Positions 7,260 to 16,760 of a stretch of DNA of 32,686 nt are shown piece after piece. Source of the stretch: Nocardia alba NBRC 108234 (lineage in GTDB: Bacteria > Actinomycetota > Actinomycetes > Mycobacteriales > Mycobacteriaceae); NCBI RefSeq assembly GCF_001612665.1, contig NZ_BDAX01000049.1, positions 1 to 32,686 of the forward strand. Reading direction: 5' to 3'. The notes beneath the pieces are model-generated. The model worked only from the letters and a program-made list of their open reading frames with translations, was not told the DNA's origin and searched no databases. Each line of letters opens with the position of its first letter. The first letter of the stretch is position 1. The position numbers and the translations under genes were made by a program.

Positions 7260-8024
7260 TCAGCCGATGTCCCGCAGCGTGAGTTGCGCGGGCGTGCCCG
7301 TGGTGCAACCGGTGCCGACCACCAGCGCGGTGATCGTGGGGGCCTTGGCACCCTGAACCAGGATCAGCACCGATTCCGTGCCACGAAAAGTGATATTCGA
7401 CGCTCCGAGCACCGCCCGGTCGATCCCGTTGGCTTGGACGCAGCGGGTGAGGGCGGCTTCGTCGGCGAGCGGGCCGACCACGTCACGTTTGCCCAGCGCG
7501 CGCAGCGCGGCGGCGGTGGTGAGTTCGTCGGCGGGCGCCGGCTCGGTGAACGGCGCTGCGGTGGGGGTGCCCTCGGTGGTGTCGAAGGTACTGAACACGG
7601 CGCCCACGCCTGCCAGGACGGCCACCACGGCGGCGGCCGCGGCGAGCAGCCCGAGTCGGCGCCGGGAGCGGTAGTTCGCCAAGGAGATCGGGGCCTGGTC
7701 GGTGGATACCTGCTCGGCGGGCGGTAGCTGGGCGACGAGCGGTGTGCCGCGCTCGGTTGGAGCCTCCCCCGCGTCGAGCTCGGCGACGAATCGGAACATG
7801 CGGTCGGCCACATCGTCGGGCATGCGGTGCGTGACCCGCTCGTCGGTGGCGAGCGCGCGCAGGTGGGTGTTCACTTCGTCGAGCTTGTTCAGGTAGCGCA
7901 GCGCGTCTTCGTCGGTGCGGACCACGGGCCACAGTTGCTCGCACAATTCGGGTGCGAGGTTGTCGGCATGCAGATCGGCCAGCAGTTCCGACGGGAACGG
8001 AGGCTGCGGCACGGATCGAGACAC
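7260..8024 (-). CDS. membrane anti-sigma factor for SigM
   Basis: A 254-aa protein in the position of Rv3912, directly after sigM. The N-terminal half (1-120) is soluble and would hold the sigma factor; one transmembrane segment lies at about 124-146 after a basic RSRRR; the C-terminal 105 residues would be outside. There is no zinc HxxxCxxC motif, as in the mycobacterial protein. It should sequester SigM at the membrane until an envelope signal releases it. The start is GTG at 8024 with GGGGAGG 9 nt upstream. The low-complexity Thr/Ala/Pro segment after the membrane span (about 147-170) is a linker. Confidence 0.85.
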   Translation of the reverse strand: MSRSVPQPPFPSELLADLHADNLAPELCEQLWPVVRTDEDALRYLNKLDEVNTHLRALATDERVTHRMPDDVADRMFRFVAELDAGEAPTERGTPLVAQLPPAEQVSTDQAPISLANYRSRRRLGLLAAAAAVVAVLAGVGAVFSTFDTTEGTPTAAPFTEPAPADELTTAAALRALGKRDVVGPLADEAALTRCVQANGIDRAVLGASNITFRGTESVLILVQGAKAPTITALVVGTGCTTGTPAQLTLRDIG

Positions 8025-8108
8025 CCTCGCACCTCCCCTGTTCTGTCGATATCGGATCGCAGGATTTACATCGCTGACTTGGTCGTCATTGTTAGTGACG
8101 CATCCCGA

Positions 8109-8759
8109 CTACATCCGGTTCCCTGGATCGCGGAAAAATTCCAAACGTTCTTGCAAACGTACGCGCGCTCGGGCGCATCGGCTCTTGATCGTGCCCGGCG
8201 CCACGCCTAGCGCGGCGGCGGTCTCGGCGACGCTGCGGCCCTCCATCTCGGTCATGACCAGCGCCAACCGCTGTTCGTCAGGGAGGGTGAACAGCGCCTC
8301 ACTCACCACGGTGGACAGTTCGTAGTGCGCGAACGCGTCGTGCGGATCGACCGCCTCCGGCATCGTGTCGGGCAGCACCGAGACGGCGCGGCGGGTCTTG
8401 TTGCGCCGGATCCGGTCGAGGCAGGCGTTGACCACGATCGCGTGTAGCCAGCTGCGTACCTCGGACTCGGCGCGGAACGAGTCGGCGGTGCGATGGGCCG
8501 AGAACAGGGCGTCCTGGAGGCAGTCGGCGGCGTCCTCGCGGTTGTAGGACGTACGAAGAGCGGTCTGCCAGAGATGGTCGGAATGCCTGCGCAGCAGTTC
8601 GGCGAAAGCATGCGGTTGCCCGCGGACGTGGGCGGCGAGCAGTTGCTTGTCGCTGCCGTTCTCCAAGAACGAGCGGACGCCTGCCGCGTCCTGCCGCGGT
8701 GGCACACCGCGGACCTGCTCGTTGACTTCCGGCGACAAACCTGACCCCTCGGACAGCAC
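8109..8759 (-). CDS. sigM: ECF RNA polymerase sigma factor SigM
   Basis: A 216-aa extracytoplasmic-function sigma factor. Region 2 spans about 37-110 (DKQLLAAHVRGQPHAF..., then EDAADCLQDALFSAHR and SFRAESEVRSWLHAIVVNACLDRIRR). Region 4 spans about 150-205 (LFTLPDEQRLALVMTEM, ending in a helix-turn-helix GTIKSRCARARVRL). Gene order and the text SWLHxIVVNACLDRxRR match mycobacterial SigM, which controls long-chain lipid and secretion genes. The GTG at 8759 lacks a clear ribosome site, so the first 20-30 residues are uncertain. The anti-sigma gene follows after 84 bp. Confidence 0.93.
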   Translation of the reverse strand: MLSEGSGLSPEVNEQVRGVPPRQDAAGVRSFLENGSDKQLLAAHVRGQPHAFAELLRRHSDHLWQTALRTSYNREDAADCLQDALFSAHRTADSFRAESEVRSWLHAIVVNACLDRIRRNKTRRAVSVLPDTMPEAVDPHDAFAHYELSTVVSEALFTLPDEQRLALVMTEMEGRSVAETAAALGVAPGTIKSRCARARVRLQERLEFFRDPGNRM

Positions 8760-8874
8760 TCATTACGGCGACTTCGAGCCGACGAACAAGGCCGATCCAT
8801 CACCTGACTACCACGCGGCGTCCAGGATCGACGTCGACAAATCCTGGGTAACCCTCAACCGAGAGCGCGGGGGG

Positions 8875-8904
8875 ATCATAACGTCGATAACAATTGCGCA
8901 CCAA
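8875..8904 (-). promoter_or_regulatory. candidate sigM promoter
   Basis: On the minus strand TTGGTG (8904-8899), 18 nt, TATGAT (8880-8875; five of six to the -10 consensus). It would start a transcript about 110 nt before sigM. No GGAAC-type ECF promoter was seen in this gap, so autoregulation by SigM is not supported here. Confidence 0.35.
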
Positions 8905-8952
8905 CCGGACCGCGGTTCGACGAAGATCGTCAACGGGCCCGGAAATGATCGA

Positions 8953-8976
8953 CCACCTGCGCGAACAGCGCGGTGG
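8953..8976 (-). terminator. weak terminator hairpin after murJ
   Basis: CCACC(T)GCGC pairs with GCGCGGTGG across a five-base loop, with one bulged base, 24 nt past the murJ stop. There is no strong T-run. It may reduce read-through into sigM. Confidence 0.35.
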
Positions 8977-8999
8977 GAGGGTTTTACGGCGCGTGCAGA

Positions 9000-11900
9000 C
9001 TAAGGGGCCGCGTCGAAGCGGACGTCGGCGATCGCGGTCTGGAACTGGCCCCCCGAATTCGCCAGTCCGGTGATCCAGACGAGCACGAAACGCGCGGCCT
9101 GATCGGTGTGCACGGCGATATCGGTGACCCCGTCGCTGAGCTTGGCCGAACCGATCAGCTGGGTCTGGTCGAGGGTCGGCGCCTCGGTGGGCGAGGTACG
9201 GATCTCGACGGTGCTGCCCGCACTGGGCGAGGTGATCGACACATTGGTGAGCTTGGCCGGCGTCGGCAGCGTGGCCAGCAGCCCCACGCCCTTCTTGAGG
9301 GCGGGGAACTGCTGGAAGTACTGATCGGTGCGCCACAGCGTCGCCGCGTTGTGATCGAGCACCGCGCCCGCCGACGCGGCGCCGTCGGGGGTGCCCTCCG
9401 GGGAGAACACCGCGACGCCGGTGACCGGCACCGGCACACTCGTCGGCGCCGCCGCGGGTTCATCGGCGGGCGGTGCCGACGCCGCGGGCGGCGCCACACT
9501 CGAGGTGAGCCCGATGTTGATCTGCTGGTCCAGTGGCTTGTCCGACGCGCCGGGCGCGAAGATGCTGACCATCCACCAGATCAGCACGCCGACCACCAGC
9601 GCGGCGAGCACGCCGAGGGCGACCATGATCCACATCATCCGCTTGGAACGTTCCCGTTCCGCCGCGAGCAGTTCCGGGTCCGCGAGGGAATCGGCACCGG
9701 GGGCGACAGCCCGCTGACCCAGCCGTAGGACCGGAATGAAGTCGGTCTTCTGATCGACCACGGAGGCCTGCTCGAGCACATGCTGCACGGTGGCAGCGGT
9801 GCGCACGCCCTTGTTGGATTCCAGCGAGCGAACCGCGACGGCCGAGATCTCGAACGGCACCTCCGGCCGGATCTGACGGGGTTCCACCGGCGTGCCGTCG
9901 GGCCCGAAATCGGCCAGGTGCAGACCGCCGATGGTGGCCGCCGACCCGGTGACGCCGCCGACGCGAATCGGCCAGCGCGCGGTGATCAGGGCGTAGAGCA
10001 TCGCTCCGAGACCACGGACGTCGCCTTGGGCGTCGGAATCGCCGAGGGTGCCGGGGAACGCGAGGACAGCGTCACCGGAGGCGCTGATCCGGATGCGGTC
10101 GGGGTGGTCGATCGAGAGCGAGCCGCCGCCACGATGGGCGAGCTCGGCCGCCGAGGCGAGTGCCCTGATGGCCCTGGCCGCGCCGACCGGCGATGGCACG
10201 GTCTCGGCCATCTCACGCAGTGAACGGCCGGGGGTCCACTCGGCCACGACAATGCCGCCGGAGCTGCCACGGACGACATCGAGCACCCTGGCCAGGCCGG
10301 GCGAATTGATCCGGCCCAGCCGCAACGTGCGCGACAGCACCGCCTGCGGGCCGTCGTGACCGGAATTCTCACCGGAGGTCTGGTCGGCGTCCACGAAGGT
10401 CAGCGCGACCTCGCGGTCGAGCTTGATATCGAGCGCCTGCCAGAACTTCAGCCCACGCGCACCGCCGTGACCGGCCAGCAGCCGATACCGGCCACCGGCG
10501 ACGGACGCGCCGGGAATGAGCTTGGGCCCGCGCTGCCCGCGGTTGGCCGCGGCGCTGGGGGGCACCTGCGGTGGGATTGGCAACATGCCGGTGTCATAGG
10601 TCGGATCGCTCGGCGGCATGGCCGAACGCGCGTTCTTCTCGTGCGAATCGCTTTCGTCGGGCACGTCGATATGCTCGGAATCCGTCGAGTTCGGCGCATC
10701 GGGCCCGACCTCGGTGGACATTCCTGCTGCCGCGCGCGCCGCAGAATCAGCGGCCGGGACGCCGCCCACCGCGTCATCGCTCACCCTCGGTCCTCCTTCG
10801 GCCTGAAAACCCGTGTCGGTCTGCGGAACAGCGTACGGGAACTGTGCTTTACCGGTGCTGTCAACAGCACCTGGTCGAATCACGGGAAGCACCATGGTCT
10901 GGGTGTCCAAAGACTGCCCGTACGCGGGGAATCCATAGGTATCGGGGCGGCGCAGGACGGCGGTGGCGTAGATGTCGTCCGCCGGGGTGTCGTCGAGTGC
11001 GATATCCGGCGCGGGCGGGGTGATGCCGAGCTTGCGCGAGATCGCGACGGTGATGGCGACGACCTCGGGGATACCGGCCAGCCGCATCAGACCGAAGGCC
11101 ACCGAGAACATGACCAGGGCATCGATGACCACACGCAGCAGCGAGCCGGGGCCGCCGGTGACGTGGTCGAGTCCGGTGACCCGGTCGATGATCAGCATCA
11201 CCGCGCCGCCCGCGACCGAGGCGAGCAACACTCTGGTCACAGTTCGGCCGACATTGACCATGCGCAAGTCGCCGAGACTGCGATGCAGCAGCACGCCGCC
11301 GATCAGCGCGCCCGCGGTGAATCCGAGGCCGGTGGCGACGCCGAGCACGATCACGACGTCGTCGCTGTCGCGGGCGATGACCGGGGCCAGTGCCGAGATC
11401 AGGATCTTGATCGTCGTGATGCCGAGGATGATCCAGGTCGGCGTCCACGCCTGTTCGCGCGCGTAGAACACCCGCAGGTGGATGAGCACGAGCGAATACG
11501 GGATGAGCGAGAAGGCCGACCAGCTCACGGCGCTGCCGAGCCGTTCGGCGTCCCCGGAGAATCGTGCGTAGCCGTAGAGCGCCTGGCCGATCTCCGGGCC
11601 CGCGAGGGTCATGAAGGTGACGATCGGGATCATCGCGATCATCGTCAGTCGGGTCGCCACGGACAGGTCGTCGACCACGGCTGGGGTGTCGTCGTCGGCG
11701 GCGCTACGGCTCAGCCTCGGCATGATCGCGGTGAGCAGGGTTACCCCGATCACGCCATAGGGCAGCTGCAACAGCGCCCAGGCGTTCGCGAAGATCGCCG
11801 GACCCGCCTCGTCGGCCGAGGAGGCCACGTTGTTCGCGACGACCAGGCCGACCTGGCTGATCAGCACGTACAGGATGATCGCGACGGCCATCTTGCCGAA

Positions 11901-14174
11901 CTGCTTGAGGCGCGCGTCGACTCCCCACAGCGGACGCAGATTGATTCCGTGCCTGCGGATCGCGGGCAGCAGACACAGCGCCTGCGTCGCCACGCCCGCG
12001 GTGATGCCGAGGCCGAGGACCAGCAGTTTCGAATCGCTCATCCGTACCGGATCGAGGGTGATCTCGCCCGGTGTCAGCGCGTAGACCGCCAACACTGTCA
12101 AGGCGACCAGATTGTTCATCACCGGGGCCCACGCACCCGGTTTGAAGGCCTGCCTGGTGTTGAGTATCGCGGTGAACAGCGCGGACATGCCGTAGAAGAG
12201 GAGCGCGGGGGCCAGCAGATAGGTCAGCGCGACGGTCAGGTTCGTGTTCACCTTGCCGTCCGAGGAGACGAGCACGTGACCAGCCAGAATCGGGGTGGCG
12301 GCCAAGGTGAGCACGGTGGCGGCGAACAACACGGTGAAGGCCGCTGTCACCAATCTGCGCACGAAAGCGGCGCCGTTGTCGGCATCCTCCTGTTCGGCGC
12401 GGATCAAGGTCGGCACGACGATGGCGGTCAGAACGGCGCCCAGGACCAGCTCGGCGACCATGTTCGGGATCAGGTTCGCCGAGATGAACGCACTCGCGAT
12501 GGCCGGACCGAGGACCGTCAGCAGCAACAGCTGCTTGGCGAATCCGGTGATGCGGCTGATCAGTGTCGCGACCGCGATCGAACCCGAGTCCTTGAGCAGT
12601 TTCGCGTTGGCGCTCGGGGCGGCGCCCGCTTTCGTGTCCGGCTCGGCCGCTACCTTCTTCGGCCGGGCGATGACCTGCGTCCGCTCCGACGACCGATCGC
12701 CACCGGTGGGAGAACCGTTCGCGACCCGTCCACGCTCGCCCGATCCGGCCCCTGCTCGCCGCCCATCCCGTGCGAGATCCGCGGCGGGCATTCCGGGAAA
12801 ACTCGCGCGCGGTGGCGCGTGCTCCGGCCTGCGCCCGCCGACCTGATCGGGCCGTGCCTGGCGCGGAATGGCTCCGGACTGCCCCCCGTGCGGCGGGACC
12901 GGTCGTTGCTGAGGGAACTCGCCCGATGGGTTCGGCCCGGTCCGGCGCGGAGCGAACCCGTCCGGTCCGGCGCCGGGCCGCTGCTGTTGCGGGAACTCAC
13001 CCGAACGGTCGGCCCCCGAGCCGGGGCGCTGCTGTTGCGGGAACTCACCTGAACGGCCGGCGCTCGGGCTGGGGCGCTGCTGTTGCGGAAATTCGCCAGA
13101 ACGTTCAGCGGCACCGGGACCAGCGGGATGCTGTTGCTGCGGGAACTCGCCCGAGCGCGCGCCGGAGCCAGGCGCGCGGCGTTGCTGCGGCGGTGCGGGG
13201 CGACCCTCGGGGCCGTATGCCGCAGGACGCGGTGGCTCGCCTGGGCGGCCGGGTGAACCAGCTGGGAATTGTGGCGCCGCGCCAGGGGCCTGCGGTTCCG
13301 CGCCGGGATGCTGTGGTGCCAAGCCTGGATGGTGTGGTGCCGGGCCGGGACGGTGTGCTGCAGGGCCAGCAGATTGCGGTGCCGGGCCGGGACGTTGTGG
13401 CGCCGGGCCGGGACGGTGTCCTGCCGGGCCAGCAGATTGGGGGGCTTGGCCAGCAGATTGTGGTGCCGGGCCGGGACGGTGTGGTGCCGCGTCGGGGTGC
13501 TGTGGCGCCGGGCCAGGGTGCTGTGGTGCCGGGCCGGGACGTTGCTGGCGTGGGAACTCGCCGGAGCGGTGCGCCGGATCGAATGGCGGAGGCAGGGCCG
13601 GGCCGCGCGGGGGTTGATCCCGCTGCGGTGGCTGCTGATCCGGGCGGTATCCGGCCGGGGGGCGGTGCGGTGCGGGGTATCCCGCCGGTGGGCGGACACC
13701 CTCGGCGGGAGCTTCGGGGCGATAGGCCGGCCGTCCGGGCTGCGGGGCCCGTGGCGCGGCGGGCGGTTGCGGTGCGCCGTGGTCGGCCGAGCCGGGTCGG
13801 TACCTGGAGGGCTCAGCGGGCCGCGAACCCGGGGGCGGCTGATCGGGACGATGACCCGCCGGTCCCGGCAGGTCGGGTCGAGGGCCGTAGTCCGCACGAC
13901 GATCGCCAGGCTGACGGGGTACGCCGGGCTGACCCGCGGCGGCATGACGAGGATCCCCGTGCGGATCGCCGGGCCGGACCGCCGGACGGCCCTCCCATGG
14001 CGCGGCGGCATCGGGGCGATGACCCGGCCGTCGATCCGCCGGTGGCGCGGCCTCGTCGCGGTCGGCGTCCTGTCCGGCCGTCATCCCGCGTTCCCACGGC
14101 GCACTCGGCGCCCGGCGCAGGGTCGGGTCGTCGTCGTGGTTGCGCCGATGAGCGGAATCATCGTCGCCCATCAT
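9000..14174 (-). CDS. murJ: MurJ/MviN lipid II flippase with long N-terminal extension and pseudokinase domain
   Basis: A giant 1724-aa protein. Residues 1 to about 530: low-complexity Pro/Gln/Gly/Arg region with SGEFPQQQ and PGPAPQ/H repeats. About 535-1050: MurJ/MviN core of the MOP exporter superfamily with many membrane spans (starts SIAVATLISRITGFAKQLLL), which flips lipid II. About 1225-1455: kinase fold (GGRYRLLAGHGG...FWQALD) lacking HRD and DFG motifs, hence a pseudokinase. About 1511-1537: single membrane span (WIMVALGVLAALVVGVLIWW). About 1575-1724: outside domain resembling a discoidin-like beta-sandwich. The mycobacterial homologue Rv3910 has the same core order but is about 1180 aa; there the phosphorylated pseudokinase recruits FhaA. 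The ATG at 14171 suits the GGAGG box better than 14174. Real start could be further in, since the N-terminus is not conserved. Confidence 0.93.
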   Translation of the reverse strand: MMGDDDSAHRRNHDDDPTLRRAPSAPWERGMTAGQDADRDEAAPPADRRPGHRPDAAAPWEGRPAVRPGDPHGDPRHAAAGQPGVPRQPGDRRADYGPRPDLPGPAGHRPDQPPPGSRPAEPSRYRPGSADHGAPQPPAAPRAPQPGRPAYRPEAPAEGVRPPAGYPAPHRPPAGYRPDQQPPQRDQPPRGPALPPPFDPAHRSGEFPRQQRPGPAPQHPGPAPQHPDAAPHRPGPAPQSAGQAPQSAGPAGHRPGPAPQRPGPAPQSAGPAAHRPGPAPHHPGLAPQHPGAEPQAPGAAPQFPAGSPGRPGEPPRPAAYGPEGRPAPPQQRRAPGSGARSGEFPQQQHPAGPGAAERSGEFPQQQRPSPSAGRSGEFPQQQRPGSGADRSGEFPQQQRPGAGPDGFAPRRTGPNPSGEFPQQRPVPPHGGQSGAIPRQARPDQVGGRRPEHAPPRASFPGMPAADLARDGRRAGAGSGERGRVANGSPTGGDRSSERTQVIARPKKVAAEPDTKAGAAPSANAKLLKDSGSIAVATLISRITGFAKQLLLLTVLGPAIASAFISANLIPNMVAELVLGAVLTAIVVPTLIRAEQEDADNGAAFVRRLVTAAFTVLFAATVLTLAATPILAGHVLVSSDGKVNTNLTVALTYLLAPALLFYGMSALFTAILNTRQAFKPGAWAPVMNNLVALTVLAVYALTPGEITLDPVRMSDSKLLVLGLGITAGVATQALCLLPAIRRHGINLRPLWGVDARLKQFGKMAVAIILYVLISQVGLVVANNVASSADEAGPAIFANAWALLQLPYGVIGVTLLTAIMPRLSRSAADDDTPAVVDDLSVATRLTMIAMIPIVTFMTLAGPEIGQALYGYARFSGDAERLGSAVSWSAFSLIPYSLVLIHLRVFYAREQAWTPTWIILGITTIKILISALAPVIARDSDDVVIVLGVATGLGFTAGALIGGVLLHRSLGDLRMVNVGRTVTRVLLASVAGGAVMLIIDRVTGLDHVTGGPGSLLRVVIDALVMFSVAFGLMRLAGIPEVVAITVAISRKLGITPPAPDIALDDTPADDIYATAVLRRPDTYGFPAYGQSLDTQTMVLPVIRPGAVDSTGKAQFPYAVPQTDTGFQAEGGPRVSDDAVGGVPAADSAARAAAGMSTEVGPDAPNSTDSEHIDVPDESDSHEKNARSAMPPSDPTYDTGMLPIPPQVPPSAAANRGQRGPKLIPGASVAGGRYRLLAGHGGARGLKFWQALDIKLDREVALTFVDADQTSGENSGHDGPQAVLSRTLRLGRINSPGLARVLDVVRGSSGGIVVAEWTPGRSLREMAETVPSPVGAARAIRALASAAELAHRGGGSLSIDHPDRIRISASGDAVLAFPGTLGDSDAQGDVRGLGAMLYALITARWPIRVGGVTGSAATIGGLHLADFGPDGTPVEPRQIRPEVPFEISAVAVRSLESNKGVRTAATVQHVLEQASVVDQKTDFIPVLRLGQRAVAPGADSLADPELLAAERERSKRMMWIMVALGVLAALVVGVLIWWMVSIFAPGASDKPLDQQINIGLTSSVAPPAASAPPADEPAAAPTSVPVPVTGVAVFSPEGTPDGAASAGAVLDHNAATLWRTDQYFQQFPALKKGVGLLATLPTPAKLTNVSITSPSAGSTVEIRTSPTEAPTLDQTQLIGSAKLSDGVTDIAVHTDQAARFVLVWITGLANSGGQFQTAIADVRFDAAP
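12905..13160 (-). repeat. SGEFPQQQ coding repeats in murJ
   Basis: Five closely spaced copies of a unit reading (R)SGEFPQQ(Q)RP, 48-73 bp apart, inside the disordered N-terminus of MurJ; a sixth, SGEFPRQQ, lies near 13555. DNA and protein both repeat, implying expansion by recombination or slippage. Confidence 0.85.
13255..13550 (-). repeat. PGPAPQ/H coding repeats in murJ
   Basis: About a dozen short units of the type (H/Q)(R/H)PGPAPQ, 21-24 bp each (coding-strand cores such as CCGGCACCACAG), next to the SGEFPQQQ units. The number is likely to vary between strains. Confidence 0.8.
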
Positions 14175-14214
14175 GCCTCCTGTACCCGGCGTAACCCGCG
14201 AATCCCGCCGGTCC

Positions 14215-14233
14215 GATGAGCGTTTCGCTCATC
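14215..14233. repeat. small hairpin between DUF6049 gene and murJ
   Basis: GATGAGCG-TTT-CGCTCATC, a perfect 8-bp stem in the 117-bp gap between the two genes. It is too small for a convincing terminator and may be a processing or attenuation signal. Confidence 0.4.
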
Positions 14234-14291
14234 AGTGCCACTCTCGTCCTTGTCTGCCATGGTGCCCTGACCGCGCGTCAGGCGCGGGCGT

Positions 14292-16760
14292 TCACTGCCG
14301 TTGTAGTCGCTGACGCGCGCGCCGCAATCGACCGGCCCGTTCGACCGTCTCCGGGGCGAACCCGTCGTCGGCGGGGTCGGGCTGCCCGCGGAACCGCCGC
14401 AGCAGTCGGCGCCCGGCCAGCAGCAACAGCAGTATCGCGGCACATGCGGTAATTATGGCCAGCGCCTGACCGTAGGCGTTCGAGCGCACCGAGACCGAGG
14501 TCGCCTCTCCTAGCGCTATTCCGTCCGGGGTGGTAAGAGCGATCGGAATGACCAGCTTACGGCTGTCGCTCACCTCGGTCGGGATCTGGAACGACCGGGT
14601 TCCCGACGGTGGAAGCAGCTGTTCGCCGATATCGGTGATGTTCGTCTCGGCAGGCGCTTCGATCCGGAACATCACCCGGATGGCGACGGGCAGTTCATTG
14701 CGCGCCACCAGCAACAACGGGCTCTGCTCGGAGGCCAGCGTGTACACCCCGCCCGGCGGCAGCACCGAGACCGAGGAGAACATCGTGTCCAGCTCCCGGG
14801 TCGCCTGGTCGATGCGTCGCTGGGCGTGCAGGTCGGCGAGCGTGTCGTTGTCGGCTCTGCGGTCGGACAGACTCAGCGCGCGCAGCAGGTCCTCGCGCGC
14901 CGGGGTGAGAAACGCGAGCGGGGAGAGTTCGGATTCGGGCAGTTCGACCAGCGCGCGCATCAGCTCGGTGATCCGGGTGCCCTGGTCGCGCACCGGTTCG
15001 ATGAACCGTTCCGGCGCGGCGTCCTGGGCGGCGCGCGGCAGGTATTCCAGCGCGAAGGGCCGCGGATCGGGGGCTTGCGCGACGAGATCGGTGAAGCTGC
15101 GTGGGCTCGCGAGGTTGTTGCGGGTGAGCAGTTCGAGCTGTTTGAGCAGCGCGCCGCCCTCCTCCCGGTTGGCGCCCCACTGCTGCGGCGGCATCAGCAG
15201 CTGCGAGCGCGGCCGGTCCGGTGACGGGTTGAGCGCACTCCATGCCATCGCGCCGAGCGCGTCCTGCAATCGGGCCGCCCGCGAGTCGTTGGTGACATCG
15301 AAACGCACCTTCGACGGCGTGAACGACGGCGTCGGCGGATTCGAACCGACCGCGGCCAGCGCGGTCGCCGTCCAGATGTCGAAGGTGGTCACCCGCAGCG
15401 CGGGATCGGCCCCGGCGGCGGCGCCCGCGAGCGGGGTGGCACTCACTCCCGGCACGCGCACCACATCGGGTGCGGCGTGCTCCCCTCCGACCACCACATC
15501 GGGGGCGAGCGTTGTCGGGGCGGAGGTGAGCGCGTTGTCGGTGTCGGCAGGCGACCCGTCACCCGACACCGCGGAACCGGCCAGGACCGCCGTCCCGTAT
15601 CCGTGCTCGCGCAGCAGCATCCCCGCCGGATCGTCGATGCTGCCCGCGTCGGGCAGGCTCACTCCGCGCAGTGTCTGGGTGCCGAGGATCGAGTCGACCA
15701 CGTCGGCGGGGGCGAGCAGGGCCCGCGCCGACAGTCCCGGTTCGTCCACCGCGGCCAATGCCGACAAGTCGACCTGCGCGAACGGCAGCGCCACCGTGCA
15801 CATCGATCCGGCAAGGGCGCGCAACCGGTCGAGCCACGCTTGCGCGTTCGCCGCGCCGGCTCCCTCCCTGGTCGCCCCACCCGGGTCCGATGGACTGGCC
15901 AGCACCCGGTAGCCGCGCGTCATGGTCTGCACGGTCGAGACCAGGTCGGGATCGATGGCGATACACACCGATCCGGCCACACCCCGGTCCCTGCCCGGCG
16001 CGGGCACCACCGATTCCAGCGCCGCGACGAGCTGTTCCAGGCGTCCGCCCTTGCCGACCGAGGCCGCCAGTTCGTCGTCGAGCAGTTCGGCCTGGCCGTG
16101 CACCGAGCCCGGTTTGCCCGCGACCATGCGGGGCCGGTCGGCCAGTGGCCAGATCATCGTGGTCGCGATCGGTGACGCTGCGGGCGGCGGCGTCACCGGC
16201 GGTTCCGCGCTGCCGTCCACACCGGTGGGTGGCAGTCCGAGAACAGGGAGCAGGAAGCGCGCGTCGTCGAGCCTGGCCTGGGTGCCGTAGGCGGGTTCCC
16301 CGTTCACATTGAGCAGCAACGGATAAACCCCCGGCTCGGTGAGCCCGAGCGAGGCCTCCGAGCCGGCGCGCAACGCGATACTCACCGAGAACTGTTTGCG
16401 CTGGCCGGGACTCAACTGTGGCGCCACATCCTGGAACGGCCCGGTCACCTCGTAGTTCACCTGGTCCAGCCGCAGCGAACTGCGCAACCCGCTCGGCGAC
16501 TCCACCGCGCCGGCCCGCTGAATCCGCACGCTCACATCGTCGACGACCCGGTCGCCGATATTGGTGACCGTGCCGGAGATGGTCAGCTTCGGGTCGCTGC
16601 CGGTGGTGACCGTGCCCGGCGCCACCGCGTCCAAGGTCAGCTTCAGAAACTTCGGCGTTCCCGACCCGTCCGTTTGGGCGTGCGCGACCGCGGGCAGCAG
16701 CGTCATCGAACCCAAGATGGTCAGGACCGCCGTGATCAGCCGGATCAGTCCACCCGTCAT
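14292..16760 (-). CDS. DUF6049 family secreted, membrane-anchored protein (Rv3909 homologue)
   Basis: An 822-aa protein with a signal peptide (1 to about 28, cut after AHA), a large outside region, one membrane span at about 761-782 (IITACAAILLLLLAG) and a basic cytoplasmic tail. The start is ATG at 16760, overlapping the nudix stop codon as ATGA; the open frame continues upstream but only antisense to nothing and within the nudix gene. The N-terminal part (about 30-150) looks like an Ig-like/CARDB-like beta domain (PKLTISGTVTNIGDRVVDDVSVRI). It stands just before murJ in the same order as in M. tuberculosis, where both genes are needed for growth or envelope integrity. The biochemical role is unknown. 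Confidence 0.88.
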   Translation of the reverse strand: MTGGLIRLITAVLTILGSMTLLPAVAHAQTDGSGTPKFLKLTLDAVAPGTVTTGSDPKLTISGTVTNIGDRVVDDVSVRIQRAGAVESPSGLRSSLRLDQVNYEVTGPFQDVAPQLSPGQRKQFSVSIALRAGSEASLGLTEPGVYPLLLNVNGEPAYGTQARLDDARFLLPVLGLPPTGVDGSAEPPVTPPPAASPIATTMIWPLADRPRMVAGKPGSVHGQAELLDDELAASVGKGGRLEQLVAALESVVPAPGRDRGVAGSVCIAIDPDLVSTVQTMTRGYRVLASPSDPGGATREGAGAANAQAWLDRLRALAGSMCTVALPFAQVDLSALAAVDEPGLSARALLAPADVVDSILGTQTLRGVSLPDAGSIDDPAGMLLREHGYGTAVLAGSAVSGDGSPADTDNALTSAPTTLAPDVVVGGEHAAPDVVRVPGVSATPLAGAAAGADPALRVTTFDIWTATALAAVGSNPPTPSFTPSKVRFDVTNDSRAARLQDALGAMAWSALNPSPDRPRSQLLMPPQQWGANREEGGALLKQLELLTRNNLASPRSFTDLVAQAPDPRPFALEYLPRAAQDAAPERFIEPVRDQGTRITELMRALVELPESELSPLAFLTPAREDLLRALSLSDRRADNDTLADLHAQRRIDQATRELDTMFSSVSVLPPGGVYTLASEQSPLLLVARNELPVAIRVMFRIEAPAETNITDIGEQLLPPSGTRSFQIPTEVSDSRKLVIPIALTTPDGIALGEATSVSVRSNAYGQALAIITACAAILLLLLAGRRLLRRFRGQPDPADDGFAPETVERAGRLRRARQRLQRQ

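Noticed and set aside
10356..13052. 898-codon open frame on the + strand
   Set aside because: Antisense to murJ; arises from high GC at third positions. Its translation is low-complexity Arg/Asp/His with no domain, whereas the minus strand gives a clear MurJ.
12770..14194. 474-codon + strand frame and a 453-codon alternative minus frame (12650-14011)
   Set aside because: Both are alternative readings of the repeat-rich murJ N-terminus; the minus frame continuous with the flippase is preferred.
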